64,000 nt of DNA. Source: Cyrtodaria siliqua (taxonomy: Eukaryota > Mollusca > Bivalvia > Adapedonta > Hiatellidae). Where the stretch lies: assembly GCA_037043455.1 (NCBI GenBank), contig JAWPHD010001425.1:62001-126000 (forward strand), read 5' to 3'. This document shows positions 9,833 through 21,160 of this stretch, in pieces. Both the position numbers and the translations under genes were made by a program. The notes under the pieces are model-generated. The model was not told the origin of the DNA, did no database searches, and worked only from the letters and a program-made list of their open reading frames with translations. Position 1 is the first letter of the stretch; every line of letters begins with the position of its first letter.

Positions 9833-12800
9833 CTAAACAATGAAAGAACAACATATTGAATAAATACTGTAACCCTTAGTCTGCTGAATATAAGTACAAT
9901 TAGTATGCGGATTGTGTAGTGTCGTCAGATACGACTTACTTTAATTTACACTGTACCGTTTTATTAAGATGACAATAGGGTAAAATACGAGGTTTGGTGC
10001 ACTTTAGAACGTGGCTTTAAACTCCCAGCGGCATTTTTACGACTGACCATTCCAACCAGATATGAAAATCGAAGAGGAAAAGTAGCATTCAAGGACGACA
10101 GTCAACCAAAACACAAACGGAGAAACAGAGAACAATTTCAAAGATATTGTAAGGCCAAGTTAGACATCACAAACCCAAAGGGGTTGATAATAGGGCTACC
10201 GCCTTGGAACGGTCAGTGGTAAAAGAGGCCGCTGGGGTTTTAAACCAGGTTCTAGGGTGCACCTAACGTCACACTTACCCTACTGTCATGCCAATAAAAC
10301 GGGACAGCGTAAATAAAAATATCTCCACCCTGAACTATTCTCTAACCAACAAGGCAGCATTAAGAGGCAACATAAGTAAAACACAAAGATGCTCGTGTAT
10401 AAATGCATACAAAACAAAAAAAGCATAGAAAGCCACAAAGAAGGTACACAATAACTTGGCAGAAGTCAGAGCAAACAAGAGAACAACAAAGTATGACAGG
10501 AGAAATCTGGAAATCGTCGAACACGATAAAAACAAAAAATTATTGCAGTCTCGGTTTGATCGATACTGTTCATGAACGGTACTGAAAAGTGCTTGCTACC
10601 GTTCAAGCCGTCTAGCCCCGGATTGAGCATAACTCAATATTTAAAATGCCAATAGTACAGAAATTTGAGCCATCCCGAAGATGGTATGCATATGACGGTG
10701 AACATAGAAACTTCAATGAGGTGTTTTCACGAGGCACGACAAGTCAAGATTGCAGACAAACATCAAACGTCATCGTCCTTTTGGGTTTTAGGTAGACGTT
10801 ATCATAGGGACACAGCCTGTCCGGTCATCGTACAGTTAAATAGGAAAGCATAGTGGCGAACTGTAAATGTGTCCACCACCAAGCATGCAGTGCGTTGCAA
10901 AATGATTGGGTCAGATCCTATTTTGATAAACCTTTTAACAAGTTTATCAAAGATAGTATGAAAGTGATCATGACCAAGGATCTTACGAAGTTTGTAAATA
11001 TCGTCACCATAGAAGTCAGGTTGTGATAGTCCTTGTCGCAGAAGAGTTCTTAAATTACTTTTATATTTGGAAAGAAGATCAGGGTTACGATAATAAAATG
11101 TTGCAAAGGTTTTACGGAATTTATGGTAACGGTGCCCTGATGGATTAGCATTTTAGTTTTACAAAGATTACGAATATTAAAGTCCTTATCTTAAATATCA
11201 AAATTAAATATAGCTGTCCAAAATCGTTTATTTCAATGAAAAAAGAGGACACGCATGTGACTTGTACTGTTCAAAAAGGTCATGATAACCACGATGTTGG
11301 AGCTTATGTTTCAAATACTTTACACACACGTATTTACACTTTAACTCTCACTGAATGCATGGACTGTGTGCACGGGCTTATTCATCTTTTCGTGACTGTC
11401 CATTATTAATACAATAGAATAGAGATAATCCTCAAACTGCCCAATCTTTCAGAGAAACACATGGTCTCGGCGCAAGAATAGCGAAATTTTGATTAATTAC
11501 ATCAGAAGCATGCGATGTCGCATTCTTGAGTGTATTCGGTGTTACGGTGGACACATGAGATTTGAATATTTTTCTGTGCATTTGAATGATCTCAGACTGC
11601 TAAATATGTGCTATTGTCGGTAATCATTACATTTGTTCAGTTTTGTTAATTTAATATTCACACCTATGTTTTTAAACTTCGATTTTGTTTTAATTATGCG
11701 GTATATTTCGATGAAATTTGTGTGAACATCAAACAAAGATGTTATTAAAAGAAAATCATGCTACAATTGTAAGTTCTTTCTTACAGTCTTAGATTTTTCA
11801 GGAAAACAAATTTGCTACTTTTTAATTTTGCTGAGTATAGTATGTAAATCAGCGACTGAAATAATTACTCGCAAGTTACGTTTGATGTTACCATTACGCC
11901 TACGATCATGAGACCTAGAGTTACGATTTCGCATAGAAAATATAGAAAAATTTCAATATTTGGATCTTTTGAAATATTTCCTTGTTGATAAATATTGTCA
12001 TTAAGGCCGAGCGGATATGGTGTCTGCAAGTTTGTCATACATTTAAGTTCTGCAAAACATCTAGCTCTTATTTTAAAGCTTGTAGTAGCATCATTATCAT
12101 ACATTATATATTCAACCGGTTGAACAGTAACGTTACTAAAAGTATGACCTGACTGACGAAATAGTCGGTACATGTATTTTTTTTACTTTTTAGGATTACC
12201 TGCATTATATTTATGCTCAGGAAATCGATCTTTTAAAGATCGACCTTTTGTCCAGCATATTGTATACCGCAACGTAGTGCATTTCAAGTCAAAACATAAA
12301 TGACGTGAGATGTACGTCAATCAACATTTGAAGCTAGACAAACATTAAGCATTCTACCATTCCTAATTTCTCTGGATGTGAATTTTATTGGTAGAGATTT
12401 CCTTTTGACGGGATGTACTGTTATTTACACTGACCTTTCCAAGTCGGTCACCACTCTTTCTGTTGTGTATTGTCTTTTTCATTGTATAGTTAATTTGCTC
12501 TTTGTGTGTGGTACAGTGCGGATCTACGGTGCCATTGCGTTTGCGTGCTATGATTTCTATAGGACCATTTTTCTCATTTGCGTCAAAAAACCAAATCAAA
12601 CTTCATTTTTCTGATAACGCAGAACATGCCTTTCTTTCTCTACATTTAATAAACAATTCTAAAATAAGCTGTTCGCATATGTTTTTGTCTACGTATGTTA
12701 AATAGTATAAACAATTGCTTGAACCATAATTAATTACGATAAAAATGTCCAACATACTCAATTCCCCTACAACCTACCGCGGCTGCGATGTAGTGATAGA

Positions 12801-15800
12801 GCATACGGGAGGTCGTGGTTTAAATCTCAGACCGATCATACCACAAACTTAAAAACGGTACTAGTAGCTCTCTTGTTTGCAGCATATATTGGTAGTTTTA
12901 GGACGGGTCTTCCCGGTGTATATGTATACATCTGTCTACAGCGTGGTATTTCACTGTGACAGCACTATAGTGGAGCAATGATATCATCGGTACCAGTAAA
13001 TAGCATAGTAATATGTCGTGATACGACAGACATATTGTTAAAAATGACGGTAAACCCCAAACATACACTGTCTATAGCTGCGCCAGTTACGGCCTCAAAA
13101 GCGGCATCAGTTGCGGCATCAATAGCCTCATCAGCTACGGTCTCAGCACCCTCTTCTAATAATTCCCGTGCCACTCCCTTTTTTTTGCCGGCCTTTTCCA
13201 ACTTTTTATCTGCAAATCAAACAAAATAAAGTATATGTAAGTTGTATATCAAATATTTGTGTTCAACAAAAGCTGAACTATGCGAGATTTTATCGTGTTC
13301 GGCAATTTCCAACTTTCTCCTTTCATACTCGTTTTAACTGAAGTAGCGGGTACAGGTGAAATAGGGATTACAATGTAGCTTAATATGTATAACACAAAGT
13401 CAAATATTATATATATTCTGGTACTTTAGGCGACCACTTTTTCAATCTAAAGTGGCATTGTATTAAACCAAATGCACTTGTAGTTAGAGACCACATGTCT
13501 GTTCTTGATCCATTGTGGTCGATTAATACAGGTTTGAAAGGCGGTAGCCCTATTGTCAACCCTTTTGTGTTTGTGATGTCGTTTGCATTTTTTATTACTT
13601 TTGCCTTCTCGTTTGTCTGTTTGCGTGTTTGTTTTTGTGTTTTGTGGTTGACTGTCGTCCTTGAATGCTGCTTTCCCTGTCCGATATTTTTTTTGAAAGT
13701 ATGTTTCTACCTTCGATCTGCAAACATACGTATTTGCTTTACGCTCCTTCAACAGCTAGGTTCATTTTGAGAAACGTTAAATTCAGTTGCTGAACTCATT
13801 GTTTTTTGTTCAGAATTTGAGATAAATTATAAAACATTGTCTCGCAGTTGAAGCAAAAGAAAAGGAGTTAGAGATAAACCGTATGTAACATACGATACCA
13901 CGGCAGTGGCCCAGTGGCAGTGATAAACAGTATGTAACATACGATACCACGGCATACGTGGCCCAGTGGCAGAGTGTCTGCCTTGCATGCATGAGGTGCG
14001 GATTCAATCCCCCGTCGGGTCATATCAGTGTATTTTAAAAGTGTACTGATGGCTCCCATGCTTGATGTTCAGCTATTTAACGGTTACATGAATACACATG
14101 TAATTTGACAATATATCATTACGATAATTGTCCAACATACCTGTTTTCTCAGCATCCGTCTTTGTATCCTTGTCCGCAGGCTCTACAGTTTTATTGTCTT
14201 CTTTTTCTAGAAAAAATCACAAAATGATATATAAGTATAGATAAAGGTCTCTCCGTGGCCTAGTGGTCTACGTGGCTGTCTCAAGATAACGACCTCCCAA
14301 CTCTATAAGAGCGTTTGGGTTCGATCGAGCCCTGCTCTAGCTGCAGATTGTATATGTGATAAATGTGCCCAGTTAGTTGAGGTAGGACGGTGGTTCTACT
14401 CAAGTATGTTTAGTTCTACTCACATATCTCAGTTGATGAACTCATTGTCTTTTGTTTAGAATTTTAGATAAATTATAAAACATCGTCTCGCATTTGAAGC
14501 AAAAGACAAGGAGTTAGAGATAAACAGTATGTAACGTACGATACCACGGCAGTGGCCTAGTGGCAGAGATAAACAGTATGTAACATACGATACCGCGGCA
14601 GTGGCCTAGTGGCAGAGATAAACAGTATGTAACATACGATACCACGGCAGTGGCCTAGTGGCAGAGTGTCTGCCTTGCATGCATGAGGAGCGGATTCAAT
14701 CCCACGTCGGGTCATATCAGTGTATTTTAAAAGTGTACTGATGGCTTCCATGCTTGATGTTCAGCTATTTAACGGTTACATGAACACACATGTTATTTGA
14801 CAATATGTCATTACGATAATTGTCCAACATACCTGTTTTCCCAGCATCCTTCTTTGTATCCTTTTCCACAGGCTCTACAGTTTTATTGTCTTCTTTTTCT
14901 AGAAAAATCACAAAATGATATATAAGTATAGATAAAGGTCTCTCCGTGGCCTAGTGCTCTACGTTGCTATCTCAAGATCACGACCTCCCAACTCTATAAG
15001 AGCGTTTGGGTTCGATCTAGCCCTGCTCTAGCTGCAGATTGTATATGTGATAAATGTGCCCAGTTAGTTGAGGTAGGACGGTGGTTCTACTCAAGTATGT
15101 TCAGTTCAACTCACATATCTCAGTTGATGAACTCAATGTCTTTTGTTTAGAATTTGAGATAAATTATAAAACATCGTCTCGCAGTTGAAGCAAAAGACAA
15201 GGAGTTAGAGATAAACAGTATGTAACGTACGATACCACGGCAGTGGCCTAGTGGCAGAGATAAACAGTATGTAACATACGATACCACGGCAGTGGCCTAG
15301 TGGCAGAGATAAACAGTATGTAACATACGATACCACGGTAGTGGCCTAGTGGCAGAGTGTCTGCCTTGCATGCATGAGGAGCGGATTCAATCCCACGTCG
15401 GGTCATATCAGTGTATTTTAAAAGTGTACTGATGGCTTCCATGCTTGATGTTCAGCTATTTAACGGTTACATGAACACACATGTAATTTGACAATATGTC
15501 ATTACGATAATTGTCCAACATACCTGTTTTCCCAGCATCCTTCTTTGTATCCTTTTCCACAGGCTCTACAGTTTTATTGTCTTCTTTTTCTAGAAAAATC
15601 ACAAAATGATATATAAGTATAGATAAAGGTCTCTCCGTGGCCCAGTGCTCTACGTGGCTATCTCAAGATCACGACCTCCCAACTATATAAGAGCGTTTGG
15701 GTTCGATCTAGCCCTGCTCTAGCTGCAGATTGTATATGTGATAAATGTGCCCAGTTAGTTGAGGTAGGACGGTGGTTCTACTCAAGTATGTTATGTTCTA

Positions 15801-16274
15801 CTCACATATTTGAGATATCAAGGTATACGAGTTAAGGTCTTCCTCCATTAATTAGGCTGACCGCACTGTATAACCTAAATGATCTGTTGAGAAGTGACGT
15901 AACAAATATTAAAACATTGAAATGCAATTTTTACAACCTGTATCAAATACATTTTGTTTAAATTAGAACCATCCTAACACGTTGCTTTTGAAATCCAAAT
16001 TTTCTGTTGATAGTCAAACCTGCATTAAGCGATCACCGGTCTAAGGAACCACCTTGCTGTAAGTGACCATTTTCTCAATTACCATCAGTATTTCTATAAA
16101 CCTGTGTTAAAAGAGTTTGTTTCTGACTTTCAACTTTAGTGGTCTCTTAAGCACAACTGTATTTCTTATGATTGTGCGCAAACTGTATTTTACTCACCTG
16201 CTGTAGGACGGCTTTGTCCAGCATCATCAGAATGTCCCACTGCGCTCATTTTCAATATAGATGCAACACACAAT
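9693..16274 (-). CDS. Uncharacterised Lys/Glu/Ala-rich protein, copy 1 (six coding exons)
   Basis: Gene model built from splice sites and comparison with copy 2. Coding exons on the minus strand are 16,198-16,249, 15,524-15,589, 14,833-14,898, 14,141-14,206, 13,069-13,209 and 9,693-9,832. They total 531 nt, or 176 residues plus stop. Every intron is phase 1, so each internal exon can be repeated or skipped without breaking the frame. The product starts MSAVGHSDDAGQSRPTA. It continues with three acidic/basic 22-residue repeats (EKEDNKTVEP...), then an alanine/glutamate-rich helical stretch (LLEEGAETVADEAIDAA), then a Gly-Ser turn with two cysteines (SIPGGSFLKA, FCSLCK) and a lysine-rich tail ending DIGTSQ. 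There is no signal peptide or membrane segment. I do not recognise the family. The upstream acceptor at 16,275-16,276 implies a further 5' exon, perhaps untranslated. Confidence 0.72.
10075..10520. repeat. R1 repeat copy in the last intron
   Basis: Matches 28,495-28,900: 'cattcaaggacgacagtca', 'gaacggtcagtg', 'ggttttaaaccaggttcta', 'cgggacagcgtaaataaa'. It lies between exon 4 and the reverse-transcriptase relic of the copy-1 gene. Confidence 0.7.
10770..11195 (-). pseudogene. Reverse-transcriptase C-terminal relic (copy 1)
   Basis: Nearly the same sequence as 29,190-29,600 in copy 2, which encodes the C-terminal part of a Penelope-like reverse transcriptase ending in a VDPMMTS-type tail. The catalytic part present at 29.68-31.0 kb in copy 2 is missing here: sequence jumps near 11,195 and rejoins the alignment near 11,490. 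Confidence 0.65.
11840..12310 (-). pseudogene. GIY-YIG-like endonuclease segment relic (copy 1)
   Basis: The frame 11,865-12,173 reads YRLFRQSGHTFSNV, then AELKCMTNLQTPYPLGLNDN and YQQGNISKDPN, followed toward lower coordinates by an arginine-rich piece. A frame-shifted part just upstream (to about 12,310) corresponds to copy 2 at 31,676-31,861. It lies 5' of the reverse transcriptase on the minus strand, as expected for Penelope-like elements with the endonuclease at the N-terminus. Confidence 0.6.
12330..12960. repeat. Dispersed repeat and tRNA-like SINE head in intron
   Basis: 12,360-12,600 ('ggacca' flanked by 'atgatttctatag', 'gtattgtctttttcattgta') recurs at 32,160-32,500 and, reversed, at 40,940-41,110. 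12,775-12,845 has tRNA-like spacing ('tagtgatagagcatacggg', then 'ggtttaaatctc'), suggesting a pol III-derived SINE head; its duplicate is at 32,675-32,745. The frames on both strands here differ in length between copies and are not genes. Confidence 0.5.
13069..13209 (-). CDS. Exon 3 of copy-1 gene (Ala/Glu-rich)
   Basis: The acceptor TTTGATTTGCAG precedes 13,209. The exon is 141 nt and phase 1 at both ends. It encodes DKKLEKAGKKKGVAREL, then an alanine/glutamate-rich helical stretch ending GAAID. The donor is GTGTAT here and GTATGT in copy 2; a shift to the GTATGT two bases further would break the phase. Copy 2's exon is 135 nt, differing by codon multiples. Confidence 0.72.
13541..13699. 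mobile_element. Truncated R1 insertion with 8-bp target-site duplication
   Basis: The word 'tttgaaag' stands at 13,533-13,540 and again at 13,692-13,699, bracketing 151 bp of R1. Copy 2 has the uninterrupted site, with a single 'tttgaaag' at 33,439-33,446. The insertion is therefore younger than the segmental duplication, and R1 or the machinery that moves it was active after it. Confidence 0.85.
14141..14206 (-). CDS. Exon 2c of copy-1 gene (third tandem copy)
   Basis: 66 nt, acceptor TTTTTCTAG, donor GTATGT. It encodes EKEDNKTVEPADKDTKTD and then AEKT, differing from the other two copies at four residues. Phase 1 at both ends. Confidence 0.72.
14833..14898 (-). CDS. Exon 2b of copy-1 gene (second tandem copy)
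   Basis: 66 nt with intact acceptor TTTTTCTAG and donor GTATGT. It encodes EKEDNKTVEPVEKDTKKD and then AGKT, identical in protein to exon 2a. Confidence 0.72.
15524..15589 (-). CDS. Exon 2a of copy-1 gene (first tandem copy)
   Basis: 66 nt with intact acceptor TTTTTCTAG and donor GTATGT. Joined to exon 1, the split codon gives glutamate (G|AA). Confidence 0.72.
16198..16274 (-). CDS. First coding exon of copy-1 gene
   Basis: The acceptor CTGCTTTCAG lies just above 16,274. The first ATG is 16,247-16,249 with A at -3, and the donor GTGAGT is at 16,192-16,197. The coding part gives MSAVGHSDDAGQSRPTA plus the first base of a glutamate codon. The 25 nt before the ATG are also open, so an upstream coding exon cannot be excluded. 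Confidence 0.7.
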
Positions 16275-16849
16275 CTGAAAGCAGAGTACAGCGATAGTTA
16301 ACTAACTTTTAACCTGCTCAATATGAATGCACTCTTCTTTCTTTGAGTTTGGTTCATTCATTTCGTATTACAAAGGGGTGCTTCGGAGAAATTACTGATT
16401 AGCAGAGTACAGTTTAAAGCCGATCAACCTGAGGGTTCTTTTGGAACATCAAACCCACTCTTTGTGGTTTTAAAGTAGAATACCGCTTAAGCCGGCGCTA
16501 TAGTGCGCGAGAGGTGTTGCAAATTATATTACATCTCATGAACAGACTAATTAAACCGAGACTGCTACTTTTCTCTCTTGTTGCTGCTTCCAAGGGATCC
16601 TCTTTGCAGTGTTTATTAAACTAGTCTAATGGTTAAAGTATGAATATACTGTTTTGAAAAAATGTATCCAAATGCTGTGTGTTAACCTAGTGAAGACGAC
16701 ATTTATTTTTAACCAACCTGACGTTTGGCGGGAAATTGCGAATTTTTTTCCCTTTATCTTTAAACGGTTTTCGTAATTGAAAATGGAAAACATACTGACT
16801 TTCGTGGAGTGACTTTAACCGTGATATTTAGTAACATTACGTAGCAACC

Positions 16850-17170
16850 CAGTCTATACACTCCTGTGTTGGCTGTATTTATACTGTATCACATCTGAAC
16901 TATACTTGATACTGAATTGACTATACACTTCTGTGCGAGATGTGCATGTATACCTTATACCAGCTAAAGTATACTTGAGACTGAACTGACTATACACTTC
17001 TGTGCGAGACGTGCATGTTTACTTTATACCAGCTGAAGTATACTTGATACTGAATTGACTATACACTTCTGTGTGGGATGTGCATGTATACTTTGTACCA
17101 GCTGAAGTATACTTGATACTGAATTGATTATACACTTCTGTGTGATCTTTATAACAGTTGGACTATATTT
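16850..17170. repeat. 69-bp minisatellite, copy 1 (about 4-5 units)
   Basis: Repeats of 'ctatacacttctgtg', 'gatgtgcatgtatac' and 'ccagct(a/g)aagtatacttga' with a 69-bp period. It lies 0.6-0.9 kb upstream of the first coding exon. The same array upstream of the copy-2 gene has about 16 units (35,560-36,690). Confidence 0.85.
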
Positions 17171-17324
17171 GATACTGACAATACTCGACAATACATCTTA
17201 CTCATGTAGAATAACTGAGCGGACTGGAATCAGTTTGCAGACCCACATTGATTGTTTTGATTCCAAGGGATCCTCTTTTCGGTATTTATTTAATTCAATT
17301 ATCGGCAGCCATTTCATACTTTGA

Positions 17325-17610
17325 TCATGATCATGGCCGGGATTTCTTTATTTACACTGTCCTGTTTTAATTGGATGACAGTAGGGTAAGTGTGAAGTTT
17401 GGTGCACCTTAGGACCGTTTTAAACCCCCAGTGGCCTACTTTGCCACTGACCGTTCCAAGGCGGTAGTCCTATTGTCAACCCTTTTGTGTTTGTGATGTC
17501 GTTTGCATTTATTATTGCTTTTGCCTTCTTGTTTGTCTGTTTGCATGTTTGTTTTTGTGTTTTGTGGTTTACTGTCCTCCTTGAATGCTACTTTCCTTGT
17601 CCGATCTTTT
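17325..17610. mobile_element. R1 insertion absent from copy 2
   Basis: Copy 2 reads straight from 'ggcagccatttcata' to 'tttgcgtagaaacgtgc' (36,825-36,850). Copy 1 has about 285 bp of R1 between the same flanks: 'tttatttacactgtcctg', 'gtgtgaagtttggtgcacc', ending 'ccttgtccgatcttttt'. This is a second post-duplication R1 insertion. Confidence 0.75.
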
Positions 17611-17824
17611 TATATTTCTTTGCGTAGAAACGTGCATGTCTGTTTTTGATTTGGACACTGTAACATGGTGTAACAGTTGCATTTGTACGATGGACCATTT
17701 GGTTAAGATTTTCTTCACTTCTGTTTCTTGATTCCAAATTTTCAATTCCAGTCCAAAAACCGAATTCCGCGTTTGCAAGTACACATTTATGGTATAGTAT
17801 TTTGCAACCATAAGGTAATGAGAG

Positions 17825-19525
17825 AAGGAGTAACTCATGTGCAATTGTGAATCATACTATTTTGGACCAGTACTCGAATTCACCAAGGATTCTTGGGCAT
17901 TCTTAGACTTAGACTCGGGAATATTTGTAACATGTACTTTAAGAACATATTATTTATTCAGAATTGCAAACAAAAATGATATGAATACTATAAAAAAAGA
18001 GTATTTATCGAAATAAAATACAAATTGATCGCATGGCGTGTCACGTGGTCACATATGCATAATGTGATGACGTCTTAAATCTGGTGATACTATTCACCGA
18101 TTGGTTCCCAGGTTACAGAGTTATTTTCCCGGTTAAAACCCGGTTGAAAATGGATTGAAAATGTGTTGAGTGGTTTGATGTTTCTGATGGTTTAATGATC
18201 TATATTCCTTATATATATTAAGTGGCAACACTTACCATTGACCGTTAAAACTACAGGTAAACTACAGGTAAACTACAGGTAAACATGTATTCAGTTTTTC
18301 ATAATCACTTAACACAAATGTTAGGGAAAAAGAAAAGAAATCTTAAATATTGGTTTCAAAATCAAGCACGTAGTGTGTCTACTTTGTCATCTGCTAGGCG
18401 GCATACAACACAAACAGTTTGGTATAATGAGAATTTAAACGTGACATAAATATTAGTTTAACGTAAAAAGTAAAGATTGATAAAAACGTGAATGTTTTAC
18501 AAAATAATATATGAACATTCCCCACTCCCCTCCCCCACACCCTAGGATTTGGCTACAAAAAACGGATTTTTCAAGTCCACTGTTGTACCTCCTTTTCATT
18601 ACAGATGCATTATCATGTAATGCACTGCTCCCATTATATTACCTTATCCTTATCCCTTATTCTGAATAACTGTCAACCGTTTCAAATGCGGATGCTGCAT
18701 TCTCAATATGCCCTATAAAACGAAATTAAAACTGGATAAAATATCCTCTTCATCAATACTGCCATCTGTGGCAATGCCATACCACTGAGATTTACCCTTC
18801 TGCATTAAACCATTCACACATTCTTCAATATTCATGGAAGTAATTGCACCATTTATTATTTGTGTAATTTGTGTTTGTCTAGAGTGATACTTTTGGGCAA
18901 TTTAATAATTTGGAAAATTTCGCAGAAAAGGGGACCTGCATGATTACAAGTTGTGATTGGCAAGTTAAGTTACGTTCTACCACAAATTAATAGCATTACA
19001 TATTTGGGGGTATGTGACAGTCATGACAGTCGATACAATTGACACAAAATATATTTAAATAAATTAATAGGATTTCATATTTGGAGGTGGTACAGTGGCT
19101 AACATTTACTTCACCTACCTTAAAATAATTTTATGGTGATTGAGACAATTATAGATCCAATATCGCTATTAATAACATATTTGGAGGTGGGTGACATAAC
19201 AGTCGCTAATTACCTTTTATGTATTATTAATACTTGTCATTAACAAAACATCCTTCAAAACAAAGTCAGACACAATGTTCAAATTCTGGAACAATCTACA
19301 AAGACAGCCTAGACCTAGATACACATGATGGCAAGATGTACATGACACATACCTGATTGTTAGTGTAATTGGTTGCTGGTTTAAATGTGCATCACTGTTC
19401 AATTTAATTGAAGTTTGAGATGCAGTGATGCATTCAATGTATGCATGCATATTGTGTGTTATAGTTTCTACCATCAATATTTGTATTTCTTCTAGTTTCA
19501 ATTTGTGTGGGAGGGTATTAAACAC
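17825..19525. other. 1.7 kb present only in copy 1, no gene seen
   Basis: Copy 2 joins the two flanks at about 37,040-37,070. The extra sequence holds a triple 'aaactacaggt' (18,250-18,282) and three loose repeats of 'catatttggaggtg' (18,990-19,210). It could be an insertion in copy 1 or a deletion in copy 2. The 107-residue frame at 19,217-19,540 is unrecognised. Confidence 0.5.
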
Positions 19526-19879
19526 AAATATAGTTATCATATTGCACTAGTGTAATAACTATGCAAATGCAGGCCGAATTATCGTTCATTCTTTACCATT
19601 CAACTCAACGTGCATCGGAATTGCCGCGCTGATTTCCGTAATATTTAAAATACTGGATTACAAAAATCGAACAAGTCAAAATATGGTGTCATCATACAAA
19701 CACACATTATTTTAAGATCGCCTCCGTTTGTTCGTCTGTCTGTCCGTCCGTCCGTTAGCATATATCCTCCTAAACCGCTGAACGGCATTCAACCAAACTT
19801 ATGGTATGAATTCACCATATGATGACGGCGTGCAAGAGCAACATTATTTTTGACTCCCAACCACGGGCCCTCAGGGGAC

Positions 19880-20480
19880 GGGGGGGGGGGGGGGGGGGGA
19901 TTGCGGTGGGGGGGGGGGGGGGCGTCAAACGGTCAAATACACTTAAAATCCTTTAATGTTGTTACACATAATTTGGTTTATAATATAGTCGTCTATGAAA
20001 GAGATACACAGCATGTCAAATGATTTATTATTAAAAACTCGGAAGTATTCCTGGAGTTATTTTAGAGGGGGTGGATGGTGGGGTGGTGGGGCGGGGAGGG
20101 TAACAAATGTCAATTATTTGTTTAATTATGTTTCAAACAAACATTTTAATGAAGGGATTACAGTGTATAAAATTATGTGTTTTATCTCCTGTACGTGTGT
20201 GTGCGGGTGGCGGTGGTGATGGTGGGTGGGTGGGTCGGGGTGTGGAGGTTGCAATGGGCGTCATAAGGTCCAATATACACAAAATTCAATTGCAGAATCA
20301 TTTTTCTATTTGTTTTTTTAAACTTTGCAAATATACAAGTATACTCCTCTGAAAATACAAAGCTTATCAAACAATTTCAGTGTTTCCATCTTAGAATGTG
20401 CCGAGGTTGGGGGTGTGGGGCTTTGTGTGTAGGGGGTTGGGTGGGGGGGACGGCTGGGGGTGTGGGTGAGAGGGGAATGG
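19880..20480 (+). repeat. G-rich tracts (copy 1)
   Basis: 20 consecutive G at 19,880-19,899, a further G run at 19,908-19,922, then G3-G9 clusters at 20,065-20,100, 20,200-20,240 and 20,405-20,465. They match a similar but expanded series at 37,540-38,075 in copy 2. Open frames here are low-complexity artefacts. Confidence 0.85.
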
Positions 20481-20739
20481 GGAGAGAGGTAAATGCGGTC
20501 AAATATCTGTTTCTTCTTTCTCAATAAAATATAATGATTTTGGGAATATCAGTATAATTTCCTCCAGAGTCACCATGGGACTCTGGGATAGGGGTTAACA
20601 GTTCAAATACATAAATACTTTACACATTTTTCATTCATTTACAGGGTCATACATGTATACAGCAAAACAAAAATAATACTAATACTGATCTGAGTATCAA
20701 AGAACGATCGAAACTTTTCATGTAAAATGGATACAGGGT

Positions 20740-21160
20740 AAATTGAATTGAATTTGGTTTTACGGCGCACAAACACATGAAAGGTTTATATGGCGCCTAA
20801 CTTGCCAGACTCATCGTCTAGTTACAATAAGGAGAATGGGCCTAGAACCTTCTTACCTGCAGAACGGCAATGTTGCTTCAAATTCTATAGTAGACACTCT
20901 ATTTACGATGGAGCCACGTTTCCACGTTTGCATACGCGGTGTCATGATAAAGACCTAAAATGAGCATGATAAAAAAGGACAAAATGAATATGAATGGTGG
21001 TCGGGGGGATCCTACCCTTCTGCATGTGACGGTGTGTTTGTGGGATTGCAATGGCTGTATTCTACCCAGACATCAACACGGGGATACAGGGTCAAAGGGA
21101 ATTGACCTGTGTCAAGAAAATGTGGATATTTGCGATGACTCGCCGTCAAATTCGTTCTAG
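20740..21160 (-). mobile_element. SINE-like element with (AATTC)n tail
   Basis: On the minus strand it runs from about 21,160 through 'ctgcaggtaagaaggttct' and 'ggcgccatataaac' to the tail 'aattcaattcaatt' at 20,740. Copies lie at 38,345-38,790 and 47,765-48,210 (same orientation), with a reversed copy at about 46,430-46,720 whose 'ggttcgaagcc' (near 46,668) matches a pol III box B. A tail-only fragment is at 47,440-47,500. Confidence 0.6.

Larger units (their letters stand above)
13788..15808. repeat. Tandem triplication of an exon-bearing unit
   Basis: Three units (about 13,788-14,428, 14,429-15,118 and 15,119-15,808; 640, 690 and 690 bp) each start near 'cagttg(c/a)tgaactca' and hold the same parts. 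These are a tRNA-derived SINE head with box-A-like TGGCCTAGTGGC and box-B-like GGATTCAATCC, one copy of exon 2, and a second tRNA-like head (GTGGCCTAGTGG, then GGTTCGATC). Inside each unit a word of about 48 bp ('gataaacagtatgtaac...') is itself repeated two or three times. Copy 2 has one unit (33,535-34,250). Confidence 0.85.

Noticed and set aside
12978..13229. 83-residue plus-strand frame opposite exon 3
   Set aside because: Shadow of the alanine-rich exon 3 on the minus strand.
13889..14030. A tRNA-Ala gene (box-A-like and box-B-like words, anticodon-like TGC)
   Set aside because: It does not close into a full cloverleaf with an acceptor stem, is truncated and tandemly repeated, and continues into SINE body sequence. 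Treated as a SINE head.
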